NCBI GenBank assembly: GCA_944393685.1
Contig: CALYAW010000003.1
Location: forward strand, 110,133-174,132
From: an uncultured Alphaproteobacteria bacterium
GTDB lineage: Bacteria > Pseudomonadota > Alphaproteobacteria > RF32 > CAG-239
DNA: 64,000 nt
Direction of reading: 5' to 3'
In this document: in pieces, positions 54,418-64,000 of the stretch
Layout of the letters: every line of letters starts with the position of its first letter
How positions within the stretch are numbered: position 1 is the stretch's first letter
Program-made: the position numbers and the translations under genes
The notes under the pieces: model-generated
Told to the model about the DNA's origin: nothing
The model's database searches: none
Seen by the model: only the letters and a program-made list of their open reading frames with translations

Positions 54418-54452
54418 TATAACAAAAGTTTTTTTGTGTGAGGATTATAGAG

Positions 54453-55211
54453 ATGTCTGGACACTCCCAATTTAAGAATATTATGTACCGTAAAGGTGCT
54501 CAGGATGCCAAAAAAGCAAAAGTTTTTGCAAAATTGGCTCGTGACATTACAATTGCCGCTAAAAGCGGGTTACCTGAACCTGATAAAAATCCACGTTTGC
54601 GCTTGGCAATTCAAGCTGCTCGTGCCGAAAGCATGCCTAAAGACAATATTGAAAGGGCAATTGCCAAGGCCAGTCAGACTGCCGGCGGAGCAGATTATGT
54701 CGGTGCTCGTTATGAAGGATTTGGTCCGGGGAAAGTTGCTGTTATCGTGGAGGCGATGACTGATAATAAAAATCGTACTGCCGGAAATATTCGTACCATA
54801 TTTGGTAAGCGTGGCGGTGTTATGGGTGAAAGCGGATCGGTTACTTTTAATTTTGAGCGTATAGGATTTATTGAGTATCCGTTAGCAACGGCCGATGCGG
54901 ATAAAATGTTTGAAACAGCATTGGAAGCAGGTGCCAATGATGTTGTCACTGATGAAGAACACCATGAGATTGAAACTTTGCCCGATGATTTAGCTTCTGT
55001 GACAGATGCTTTGGAAAAAGTTTTCGGAACTCCGTCTGCTTCTCGTTTGGATTGGAAGCCGATGGTCAAAACCGATGTAAATGATCTTGAAACGGCTCAG
55101 AAGCTGCTTGATTTTATTGATGCGTTGGAAGATGATGACGATGTACAACATGTCTATCATAATGCGGAGATTTCTGATGCGGTAATGCAGAAGTTGAATC
55201 CTGAGGAATAA
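54453..55211 (+). CDS. yebC: YebC/PmpR-family regulatory or translation factor
   Basis: 252 residues from the ATG at 54453 (GAGG upstream). The N-terminus MSGHSQFKNIMYRKGAQD is family-defining, and RLRLAIQAARAESMPKDNIE and GGVMGESGSVTFNF follow. YebC/TACO1 proteins act in transcription control or in resolving ribosome stalls at polyproline. It is followed by a strong terminator and then ruvC. Confidence 0.95.
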   Translation: MSGHSQFKNIMYRKGAQDAKKAKVFAKLARDITIAAKSGLPEPDKNPRLRLAIQAARAESMPKDNIERAIAKASQTAGGADYVGARYEGFGPGKVAVIVEAMTDNKNRTAGNIRTIFGKRGGVMGESGSVTFNFERIGFIEYPLATADADKMFETALEAGANDVVTDEEHHEIETLPDDLASVTDALEKVFGTPSASRLDWKPMVKTDVNDLETAQKLLDFIDALEDDDDVQHVYHNAEISDAVMQKLNPEE

Positions 55212-55232
55212 AAGCAAGTTTTTGATGATTTT

Positions 55233-55270
55233 TCCGCTGTCTGTTTTATAATACAGACGGCGGATTTTTT
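55233..55270 (+). terminator. Terminator after yebC
   Basis: TCCGCTGTCTGT pairs with ACAGACGGCGGA (one G-U) around an 8-base loop, then a T-run. It reaches to within 13 bases of the ruvC start. Confidence 0.9.
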
Positions 55271-55282
55271 TAAGGAAAAAAT

Positions 55283-55771
55283 ATGGTTAAAATTTTAGGC
55301 TTGGATCCTAGTTTGTCTTCTACCGGATGGGGAATTATTGAGGCTGAGAATAATCGTTTGCGTTATATTGCAGACGGCTTTATTCCTACCGAAACAAAAA
55401 TGCCTATCGCAGAGCGTCTGGCTCAGATTAAAAATGCATTGAGCGATGTTATTGAATTTTATAAACCGGATGAAGCCGCTATTGAGCAAGTGTTTTTGAA
55501 TACTAATGCCGTCTCTACCATTAAACTCGGTATGGCTCGCGGTGTCGTGATGATGGTTCCTGCTTTGTATAATATTAGTGTGACCGAGTATGAACCAAAT
55601 AAAATAAAAAAAGCAGTGGTGGGTGTTGGTAAGGCTGAGAAAAATCAGGTTGAAACCATGGTGAAGATTCTTTTGCCAGGTTGTAAACCTAAAAATAATG
55701 ATTCTTCCGATGCTTTGGCAATTGCAATCACACATAACTCTTTTCGTACAATACGAGTAAAAGGAAAATGA
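55283..55771 (+). CDS. ruvC: Holliday junction resolvase RuvC
   Basis: 162 residues. Catalytic acids are Asp8 (GLDPS), Glu68 (AAIEQ), Asp140 and Asp143 (NNDSSDALA). It cuts Holliday junctions made during recombination repair with RuvAB. Overlaps the next gene by 4 bases (ATGA). Confidence 0.97.
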   Translation: MVKILGLDPSLSSTGWGIIEAENNRLRYIADGFIPTETKMPIAERLAQIKNALSDVIEFYKPDEAAIEQVFLNTNAVSTIKLGMARGVVMMVPALYNISVTEYEPNKIKKAVVGVGKAEKNQVETMVKILLPGCKPKNNDSSDALAIAITHNSFRTIRVKGK

Positions 55772-56472
55772 TAAATATAGATTTGATTAGAAACAAAGTG
55801 CGCTTGCTATTGGATGGAGATAATACCGGACATGGTTTTGAGCATGTGGAGAGAGTATCTGCCATGGCGGTTAGATTAGCTTTGCAAGAAGGAGCGGATA
55901 CAGAAATAACTCAATTGGCGGCTTTGCTGCATGATGTTGATGATTATAAATTGTTTGGTATGGAATATGCCGAGAAGTTGATTAATGCCCGAGAAATTAT
56001 GAATAGTGCAAATGTAGCGCCAGAAAAACAAGAGGTTATTTGTGAGATTATTAAATCAATGGGGTATAATAAAGCCTTGAAAGGTATTCGTCCTCAATCG
56101 TTGGAAGGTAAAGTAGTATCTGATGCCGATATGTTGGATGCTATCGGTGCAATTGGAACCATTCGGTGTTTGGCTTATGCTTTGGCTCGTTGCAGCACAC
56201 CGATTTTCGCTCCGGATGTATGGCCGCAGATTAATATGAGCGCAGACGAATACAGGTGTTCTAATCGTCATTCCGATAATTTTATTAATCATTTTTTTGA
56301 AAAATTACTCAAACTTAAAGATATGATGTTGACTGAATCTGCACGGAAAGAAGCGTTAAAACGTCATGAGTTTATGGTTATTTTTTTGCATCACTTTTTT
56401 GAAGAGCAAGAATGTGATGAATGGCTTGAATATATGAGAAGATACGAAGAAATTAACAAAACAGCGGCCTAA
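55768..56472 (+). CDS. HD-domain phosphohydrolase
   Basis: 234 residues. HD metal residues are His26 (HGFEHVERV), His55-Asp56 (LLHDVDDYK) and the Asp in VVSDADMLDAIG. Likely a nucleotide or phosphate monoester hydrolase of the YedJ type. Inserted between ruvC and ruvA; its ATG overlaps the ruvC stop, and a terminator follows. Confidence 0.87.
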   Translation: MINIDLIRNKVRLLLDGDNTGHGFEHVERVSAMAVRLALQEGADTEITQLAALLHDVDDYKLFGMEYAEKLINAREIMNSANVAPEKQEVICEIIKSMGYNKALKGIRPQSLEGKVVSDADMLDAIGAIGTIRCLAYALARCSTPIFAPDVWPQINMSADEYRCSNRHSDNFINHFFEKLLKLKDMMLTESARKEALKRHEFMVIFLHHFFEEQECDEWLEYMRRYEEINKTAA

Positions 56473-56498
56473 CAGTTCTTTTTTTGTTCTAAAATCTT

Positions 56499-56527
56499 AA
56501 AAAGCGCTTGAGTCAAAAGCGCTTTTT
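56499..56527 (+). terminator. Terminator between the HD gene and ruvA
   Basis: AAAAAGCGC pairs perfectly with GCGCTTTTT, with the T-run inside the right arm. Confidence 0.85.
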
Positions 56528-56566
56528 GTTTAGGATGTTGATAAATTGTTTTTGAGGAATACATAG

Positions 56567-57226
56567 ATGATTGCCAAATTACGCGGAAAAATAGATACTA
56601 TTGGTGAGGATTATTGCATTGTAGATGTAAACGGTGTCGGTTATTTGGTTTTTGCCTCGTCTAAAACTCTTAGTCGATTGACGGCTGGAGGGGAGGCTTG
56701 TTTGGCTATTGAGACCGTTGTGCGCGAAGATAGTATCTCTCTTTTTGGGTTTGGTGATGCATGGGAAAAAGAATGGTTTACAACTTTGACAAAAGTTCAG
56801 GGCGTAGGGGCTAAAGTATGTTTGGCTATTTTGTCTGTGTTATCTCCACAGCAGCTATCACAGGCGATTGCCGCTCAAGACAAGACAATGTTTACACGTG
56901 CAAACGGTGTCGGTCCAAAGTTGGCTGCTCGTATTGTTACTGAATTAAAAGACAAAATTGTGACTATTCCGGTAGGGGAGTTTGCTAAAGACATGGATTA
57001 TCAAGGTATGAATGCGGACGAACAGACCAATAATTATGAGGATCAGCTTGCGGCGCGGGTTGAAGATCCTTCTTTGATGGAAGATGCTATATCAGCATTG
57101 GTTAATCTCGGATACCAGAGATTAGAGGCTTATCGCGCGGTTAATCAGGCAATGGCTCAAAATCCTGATGCCAATATGAGCGAATTGATAAAATTGGCTT
57201 TGAAAGAATTTATTAAAAAGGACTAG
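56567..57226 (+). CDS. ruvA: Holliday junction DNA helicase subunit RuvA
   Basis: 219 residues. The N-terminal OB-fold (IAKLRGKIDTIGEDYCIVDVNGVGY) is followed by helix-hairpin-helix motifs (VQGVGAKVCLAILS, ANGVGPKLAARIVTELKDK) and a C-terminal domain (about 165-219) that binds RuvB. It lies 6 bases before ruvB. GAGG precedes the ATG. Confidence 0.97.
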   Translation: MIAKLRGKIDTIGEDYCIVDVNGVGYLVFASSKTLSRLTAGGEACLAIETVVREDSISLFGFGDAWEKEWFTTLTKVQGVGAKVCLAILSVLSPQQLSQAIAAQDKTMFTRANGVGPKLAARIVTELKDKIVTIPVGEFAKDMDYQGMNADEQTNNYEDQLAARVEDPSLMEDAISALVNLGYQRLEAYRAVNQAMAQNPDANMSELIKLALKEFIKKD

Positions 57227-57232
57227 CAGTTA

Positions 57233-58285
57233 ATGATTGACGAAGAACGGATCGTAAGCCCTAAAAAACAAAATGAAGATGAGACATCTTTTAATAATCC
57301 TGTTAATCTGCGGCCGCAAAGTTTGGCTGATTTTGTCGGACAAAAAAGCGTTTGTGAAAATTTGAAAGTTTTTATTGAGGCAGCAAAATCAAGAGGAGAG
57401 GCTCTTGATCATGTTTTGTTATTCGGGCCTCCGGGGCTTGGTAAGACTACCTTGGCCTCTATTGTTGCCAAAGAACTTGGAGTTGGTTTTCGGGCAACAT
57501 CGGCACCAATGATTTCAAAATCCGGTGATTTAGCTGCTATTTTGACAAATTTGGAACGGAATGATGTTTTGTTTATTGATGAAATTCATCGCTTGAATCC
57601 GGCAATTGAAGAAGTTTTGTATTCTGCGATGGAAGATTTTCAGCTTGATTTGATTATAGGTGAGGGACCTTCCGCACGCTCGGTTCGGATTGATTTGCAG
57701 CCCTTTACCTTGGTCGGAGCAACAACTCGCTCGGGTATGTTGTCTACTCCTTTGCGAGAGCGTTTTGGTATTCCGCTGCGGTTGGACTTTTATTCTCCGG
57801 AAGAGTTAAAAAAAATTGTTTTACGCGGAGCTCATTTGCTTGGAATGCCTTTGTCGGATATAGGAGCTCTTGAAATTGCCAAGAGGTCTCGCGGAACACC
57901 GCGCGTGGCAGGAAGATTGTTGCGGCGTGTTCGTGATTTTGGTGCGGTGTGCGGTGCTTCTGAAATTGATAATAAAATTGCTGATAGTGCGTTGAAAAGA
58001 TTGGATGTTGATGATTTAGGATTGGATGCATTTGATAGACGTTATCTTAATTGCATTGTGCAAAATTATGGGGGAGGTCCCGTCGGCGCAGATACTTTGG
58101 CTGCGGCGTTGTCTGAGGAGAGGGATACAATAGAAGAAGTTATTGAGCCGTTTTTGCTCAAACTAGGACTTTTGCAACGAACACCTCGCGGCAGAGTTAT
58201 TTCTGATTTGGGGTGTCAATATTTGGGAATTCCTAAATTGCGGAAAGAAAAAGTTTCTGCTCAGTTAGATTTATTAGATACTTAA
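57233..58285 (+). CDS. ruvB: Holliday junction DNA helicase subunit RuvB
   Basis: 350 residues. Walker A is GPPGLGKT (65-72), Walker [13 protein letters not shown], sensor 1 GATTRSG and the arginine-finger area LRERFG. A winged-helix domain ends the protein. It is the ring motor that moves RuvA-bound junctions. ybgC follows 19 bases later. Confidence 0.98.
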   Translation: MIDEERIVSPKKQNEDETSFNNPVNLRPQSLADFVGQKSVCENLKVFIEAAKSRGEALDHVLLFGPPGLGKTTLASIVAKELGVGFRATSAPMISKSGDLAAILTNLERNDVLFIDEIHRLNPAIEEVLYSAMEDFQLDLIIGEGPSARSVRIDLQPFTLVGATTRSGMLSTPLRERFGIPLRLDFYSPEELKKIVLRGAHLLGMPLSDIGALEIAKRSRGTPRVAGRLLRRVRDFGAVCGASEIDNKIADSALKRLDVDDLGLDAFDRRYLNCIVQNYGGGPVGADTLAAALSEERDTIEEVIEPFLLKLGLLQRTPRGRVISDLGCQYLGIPKLRKEKVSAQLDLLDT

Positions 58286-58304
58286 AACAAATAAAGAGGA
58301 TAAA

Positions 58305-58751
58305 ATGATTATAAAACCGGTTGCTCCGGCTGACGGAGAGTTGCAGGATGATGTTTTTCTATTTCCCGTGCGTGTGTATTATGAAGATACGGATGCCGGC
58401 GGTATCGTTTATTATGCGAATTATCTGAAATTTGCCGAACGGGCCAGAACAGAATATATAAGAGCTTTGGGTGTGCGTCAGCAAGACGGGCTTGAAAATG
58501 AAGATAAATGCGGATTTGTGGTAAGGCATTGCGATATTGATTATTTGGAGCCGGCTGTTTTGGATGATGAATTGATTGTCAGTTGTCGAGTAGATGCTGT
58601 CGGAGGCGCAAGTATTGATATGCATCAAGATATTATGCGCGGGGATCAAATTTTGGTCAGCATTGATGTTAAAGTTGTTTATTTGTCAATGAATAAAAAG
58701 CGTCCGATACGTATTCCAAAAGAATTGAGAATGAAGATCCAAACGGTGTGA
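58305..58751 (+). CDS. ybgC: Tol-Pal-associated acyl-CoA thioesterase YbgC
   Basis: 148 residues, hotdog fold. The signature is YYEDTDAGGIVYYANYLKFAERART, with the catalytic Asp28/Asp30 region. It precedes tolQ by about 140 bases, the normal tol-pal arrangement. AAAGAGGA precedes the ATG. Confidence 0.94.
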   Translation: MIIKPVAPADGELQDDVFLFPVRVYYEDTDAGGIVYYANYLKFAERARTEYIRALGVRQQDGLENEDKCGFVVRHCDIDYLEPAVLDDELIVSCRVDAVGGASIDMHQDIMRGDQILVSIDVKVVYLSMNKKRPIRIPKELRMKIQTV

Positions 58752-58892
58752 TAGATTTGAAATTTGTATATTATGGATAATGTTGATTAAAAATTTGCAG
58801 TAATAATAATATATTAATTGAATCTTTAAGATTTTATGCTAAATTCCCGATAAAATTTATGAAATCTTTAGTTAATAAGGTATGGTTTTGCT

Positions 58893-59630
58893 ATGGAAAC
58901 AGAAGTTGTACAAGAAGTTGCTGCTCAAATGTCGATGTGGGATTTGGTTTGGGCATCGGATATGGTTACCAAAGTGGTGATGATTGGTTTAATTGCCGCC
59001 TCTGTGTGGTCATGGGCAATTATTTTTGAAAAATGGGGCATTTTGCGTCAGCTTAAGTCCAGATCTCAGAAGTTTGAAGAAAGATTTTGGTCCGGCGGTT
59101 CTTTGGATCGTTTGTATGAAAGCATTGGTAATCATCCAACAGACCCAATGGCTGCGATGTTTGTTTCTGCGATGCGTGAATGGAAACGGACTAATATTCT
59201 GAAATCAAAAACTGACAGAGGTTTGCGCGGTGTTTCATTGCAACAACGTATTGAAAAGGCAATGACTGTCTCTATGGAAAAGGAGCTTGATGAGCTTGAT
59301 AATCGTTTGGGCTTTTTGGCTTCAACCGGTTCGGTGGCTCCGTTGGTTGGTTTGTTCGGAACGGTATGGGGTATTATTAATAGCTTTAACGCTATTGCTA
59401 CAACGCAAAGTAATTCTTTGGCTGCAATGGCGCCCGGTATTGCCGAGGCTTTGTTTACAACGGCTTTTGGCTTGATTGCCGCTATTCCGGCGGTGGTTGC
59501 TTATAATAAAATTTCATCTGATATTGATAAATACGCCAAAAGAATGGAAAATTTTATGGCGGAATTTTCCAGTATTTTATCTCGAGAGATTGATGATACG
59601 GCGATTAAAGCCGAAATGGCCGGAGAATAG
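58893..59630 (+). CDS. tolQ: Tol-Pal motor protein TolQ
   Basis: 245 residues, MotA/TolQ/ExbB family with three membrane helices. The third-helix text GSVAPLVGLFGTVWGI and LAAMAPGIAEALFTTAFGL is characteristic. With TolR it uses the proton gradient to move TolA during outer-membrane constriction. tolR follows two bases after the stop. Confidence 0.96.
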   Translation: METEVVQEVAAQMSMWDLVWASDMVTKVVMIGLIAASVWSWAIIFEKWGILRQLKSRSQKFEERFWSGGSLDRLYESIGNHPTDPMAAMFVSAMREWKRTNILKSKTDRGLRGVSLQQRIEKAMTVSMEKELDELDNRLGFLASTGSVAPLVGLFGTVWGIINSFNAIATTQSNSLAAMAPGIAEALFTTAFGLIAAIPAVVAYNKISSDIDKYAKRMENFMAEFSSILSREIDDTAIKAEMAGE

Positions 59631-59632
59631 AT

Positions 59633-60079
59633 ATGTTTTTAGCTCCTAACACTCGACGTCAATCATTGCGTTATCATCGTAATGCCGATGTAAATATTAC
59701 CAATCTAATGGATGTGATGATGGTATTATTGGTTGTGTTTATGGTGGCTGCTCCGTTGATGACCTCAGGCATTGCTTTGGATTTGCCAAAAGTTGGCGGG
59801 AAGGCAATGGAAGGAGAGGAAACTTCAATTAATATAAGCGTGGATAAAGACGGTTACTATTATATTGGAGAAACAGAAATTCCTGCTGATAAAATTATTG
59901 AAAAACTTAAAGCTCTGCAAGAAGCAAATAATAAACTTACAGTTACAATTTCTGGCGATACCTCTGCACAATATGGGCGTGTTATCGGTTTGATGGCTAT
60001 TTTGAAAGAAGCGGGTTTTGAAAAAGTCGGATTAAAGACAGAGCCTAAACCCTTATCTCAGCGTAGGAAAAATAAATAG
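59633..60079 (+). CDS. tolR: Tol-Pal motor protein TolR
   Basis: 148 residues: a basic N-terminus, one membrane helix (about 22-44) carrying the essential Asp in NLMDVMMVLLVVFMV and a small periplasmic domain. GGAG 7 bases before the ATG. The next gene starts two bases after its stop. Confidence 0.96.
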   Translation: MFLAPNTRRQSLRYHRNADVNITNLMDVMMVLLVVFMVAAPLMTSGIALDLPKVGGKAMEGEETSINISVDKDGYYYIGETEIPADKIIEKLKALQEANNKLTVTISGDTSAQYGRVIGLMAILKEAGFEKVGLKTEPKPLSQRRKNK

Positions 60080-60081
60080 TA

Positions 60082-61029
60082 ATGGATAACGCTCTGAAAA
60101 AATCAATTGCTTTGCACATAGCTGTTTTCCTGCTGTGTATTATTGATTTACCTTTGTTTTGGAATAATAGGACAGCTCCAGGGCAAGTACCGATTATTGT
60201 CGATTTGAAGGATGTTAAAATTTCAGAGATGACAAATCTTCCTCCCAAGGCAGAAATGGGAGAGGAGAATCGCGAAGCCAGCATGGTAAAACGCAAAATA
60301 GAAAAAAAATATACCAAAGAAGAACCCGAGCCTGAACCAGAGCCTGAACCAGAGCCTGAAAAACAGGTGCAAAAAGAAGAGCCTAAAGTGGAACCTGCGG
60401 CAGAGCCAAAACCTGTGAAAAATGATTTTTTGGAAGCTCCAAAGCCTGATTCAAAACCTAAAATCAAGCCTCAACCACGTAAACCTAAAATTAAGCCGCA
60501 GCCTAAAAAGCCACAACCCAAAAAGGTAGAAACACCTAAAAAAGATAACTCTAAACCTGAATTGGCAAATCCGTTGAAAAGTTTGTTAGCCTCGGTGGAT
60601 GCATTGGAAAAAGAAGGGAATACTGATACGACTGCAACTATTAAAGAGGGAACCGATGTTAATAATATGGGGATAGAGGGTGGAACCGGAGGTTCATATT
60701 TTAGTGAACTGTCAATTTCTGAAATTGATGCTATTGCTGGTAGATTGAGAGCTTGTTGGAATCTCGATCCCGGCGCAATGGGAATTGAAGATATGGTTGT
60801 TGAAATTAAGGCGCAGCTTAATCAGAATGGCACAGTTAGAAGTGTGGAAATTATGGATATGAGCAGATATAATTCCGATAACCATTTTCGCTCGGTGGCG
60901 GACAGTGCTCGTCGTGCTGTTTATATTTGTGCTCCTTACCAAATATTGGCTGATAAGTATGCCGAAAAATATGATATGTGGAAAGTGATGCGTTTGCGCT
61001 TTAATCCTATGGATTCTTCTGTTCGGTAA
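60082..61029 (+). CDS. tolA: TolA-like envelope-spanning protein
   Basis: 315 residues: an N-terminal membrane helix (about 8-26), a long central region rich in Glu, Pro and Lys (about 78-165), and a C-terminal TonB/TolA domain (about 205-310) with ISEIDAIAGRLRACWNLDPG. TolA links TolQR in the inner membrane to TolB/Pal. The Pro-Glu repeats give an extended rigid span instead of the helical domain of E. coli TolA. Position after tolR supports the name. Confidence 0.88.
   Translation: MDNALKKSIALHIAVFLLCIIDLPLFWNNRTAPGQVPIIVDLKDVKISEMTNLPPKAEMGEENREASMVKRKIEKKYTKEEPEPEPEPEPEPEKQVQKEEPKVEPAAEPKPVKNDFLEAPKPDSKPKIKPQPRKPKIKPQPKKPQPKKVETPKKDNSKPELANPLKSLLASVDALEKEGNTDTTATIKEGTDVNNMGIEGGTGGSYFSELSISEIDAIAGRLRACWNLDPGAMGIEDMVVEIKAQLNQNGTVRSVEIMDMSRYNSDNHFRSVADSARRAVYICAPYQILADKYAEKYDMWKVMRLRFNPMDSSVR
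60328..60360 (+). repeat. 12-base tandem repeat in tolA
   Basis: GAGCCTGAACCA is repeated 2.75 times in frame, encoding Glu-Pro repeats. Slippage could change the length of the periplasmic span. Confidence 0.85.
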
Positions 61030-61038
61030 GGAGTTGTT

Positions 61039-61773
61039 ATGCTTGATAATGTTAAAAATAATAAGTTGCCGATTGCAGATGTTTTAAAAAAAGCCGGTTG
61101 GTTTGTTGCCGAAAACCCAAAGTTGACCTCTTTGTTTGTGGCCTTGAATTATATTGTTTGTACGGCTGTGGCATACAGCTGGAAAACAATTTGGCTATGG
61201 CCGCTTCTCATCGTTTTGTATGTCTTGTGGGGGGCTTTGTTTAGATATTGCTTTCAAAGAGAACCATATCTTGCGTTTCGGCCGATGTTAAATTCAATGA
61301 TTCCTTCAAGTAAAATTTTGGTTTTGTCGGTTATGGTTGTCAGTGTATTAGTGATATTGCCTATCATTCCTTTGTTTCTGCCTCATATGCCTTCAGAGTT
61401 TATAGATAAATACAGTCGTTTTTTGCAGTCATATATGCAAGAAGATGATGTTATTGACGCGTTCATTAATGTGATAGTGACCTTGTTGTCTCCATTTATT
61501 TTTTATCGCCCGATATTTGCTTGGATTTCATCTCTTATTGGGCGTAGCGGGTTGTTGAAATCGGCATTTGAGAAAACACGGGGGAATTATTGGGAGCTGC
61601 TGTTATTAGCAATAATTATCAATCTTTCAATTTCTTTACTTTATTACTTGATGTCAAATGCAGGTCTTGCTTTGTGGTTGATTTGTATTCCCTTATCTTT
61701 CTTGCTTCTTTATTTTAATCTGGTATTGGCTCAGTGTTACGAATTCTTTTTTTTGGACATAGAAAGTAAGTAA
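61039..61773 (+). CDS. Membrane protein of unknown function at the tolB position
   Basis: 244 residues with about six hydrophobic helices (near 30-50, 55-75, 98-120, 140-165, 190-208 and 212-235). No family recognised; the tone is that of small integral membrane proteins of the BPSS1780/YihY kind, but not assignable. AAGGAG precedes the ATG, 9 bases after tolA, so it is probably co-transcribed with tolQRA. It occupies the place where tolB is normally found. It is convergent with ligA (two-base gap). Confidence 0.75.
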   Translation: MLDNVKNNKLPIADVLKKAGWFVAENPKLTSLFVALNYIVCTAVAYSWKTIWLWPLLIVLYVLWGALFRYCFQREPYLAFRPMLNSMIPSSKILVLSVMVVSVLVILPIIPLFLPHMPSEFIDKYSRFLQSYMQEDDVIDAFINVIVTLLSPFIFYRPIFAWISSLIGRSGLLKSAFEKTRGNYWELLLLAIIINLSISLLYYLMSNAGLALWLICIPLSFLLLYFNLVLAQCYEFFFLDIESK

Positions 61774-61775
61774 TA

Positions 61776-63920
<2,145 letters not shown>

Positions 63921-63934
63921 TTAGGTAAGAGATA

Positions 63935-63968
63935 TAAAAATCAAAAAGCCCTCATTGAAAGAGGGCTT
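63935..63968 (-). terminator. Terminator of a gene beyond the right edge
   Basis: On the minus strand AAGCCCTC pairs with GAGGGCTT, then TTTGATTTTT. It faces ligA and must end transcription coming from outside the window. Confidence 0.8.
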
Positions 63969-64000
63969 ATGATTTAAGTTTTTATAAGAAGGTGATTATT

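Noticed and set aside
60328..60360. CRISPR-like repeat
   Set aside because: Units are 12 bases, directly adjacent and in frame in tolA; there are no spacers.

Overview
The window looks like a chromosomal segment of a low-GC, flagellated alphaproteobacterium. The evidence is a split-b ATP synthase F0 operon in the order atpI-atpB-atpE-atpF'-atpF, a fliL-fliM-DUF6468-MotE-like flagellar operon, and alphaproteobacterial families such as DUF2125, DciA/DUF721 and the zinc-ribbon/DUF3426 protein. AT-rich composition and two Bacteroidota-style surface genes suggest a host-associated, probably gut, lineage; that part is inference. Most genes have a visible Shine-Dalgarno sequence, and many units have TTGACA/TATAAT-like promoters with 17-base spacers and perfect-stem terminators.

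Layout. 1-8238: flagellar genes on the minus strand (fliO-fliP; fliL-fliM-DUF6468-MotE-like, then a secreted protein cut by the window edge), interrupted by an oppositely oriented pair encoding a PilM-like membrane protein and a 971-residue PilV-like prepilin. 8340-12186: dciA, a DsbA-like thiol oxidase and the ATP synthase F0 operon. 12189-17481: pheA, a secreted unknown, an outer-membrane barrel and ppdK. 17687-21384: an orphan gene plus a Bacteroidota-type barrel/lipoprotein pair. 21945-26735: pal-cpoB-tilS-smpB, tadA, rluB, rsmD. 26725-30775: ftsE-ftsX-ydcF-plsC-DUF2125 operon. 30895-39864: zinc-ribbon protein, ispA-xseB, an ArsR regulator, rnd, an orphan gene, aspS, an N-acetyltransferase behind an attenuator-like leader, dapE and a tiny membrane protein. 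39914-39989: tRNA-Thr(UGU).

40053-49113 is a nine-gene, tightly overlapping minus-strand operon for an unusual surface glycan. FdtA- and FdtB-like genes point to a dTDP-3-amino-3,6-dideoxyhexose. They accompany an acetolactate-synthase-like ThDP enzyme, an ATP-grasp ligase, a HAD phosphatase, a beta-propeller protein, a FemAB/GNAT-like transferase, an SGNH-like protein and a GT-B glycosyltransferase. This is the strongest candidate for undescribed biochemistry. 49403-63851 returns to core genes: an LPG-synthase-like membrane protein, a secreted thioredoxin-fold protein, pepP, prmA, yebC, ruvC, an HD hydrolase, ruvA-ruvB-ybgC, tolQ-tolR-tolA, an unknown membrane protein and ligA.

The Tol-Pal system is split: ybgC-tolQRA lies about 37 kb from pal-cpoB, and no tolB is visible in either half. 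The foreign-looking lipoprotein pair sits directly upstream of pal, where tolB would be expected. No CRISPR array, insertion sequence, rRNA gene or replication origin was seen.
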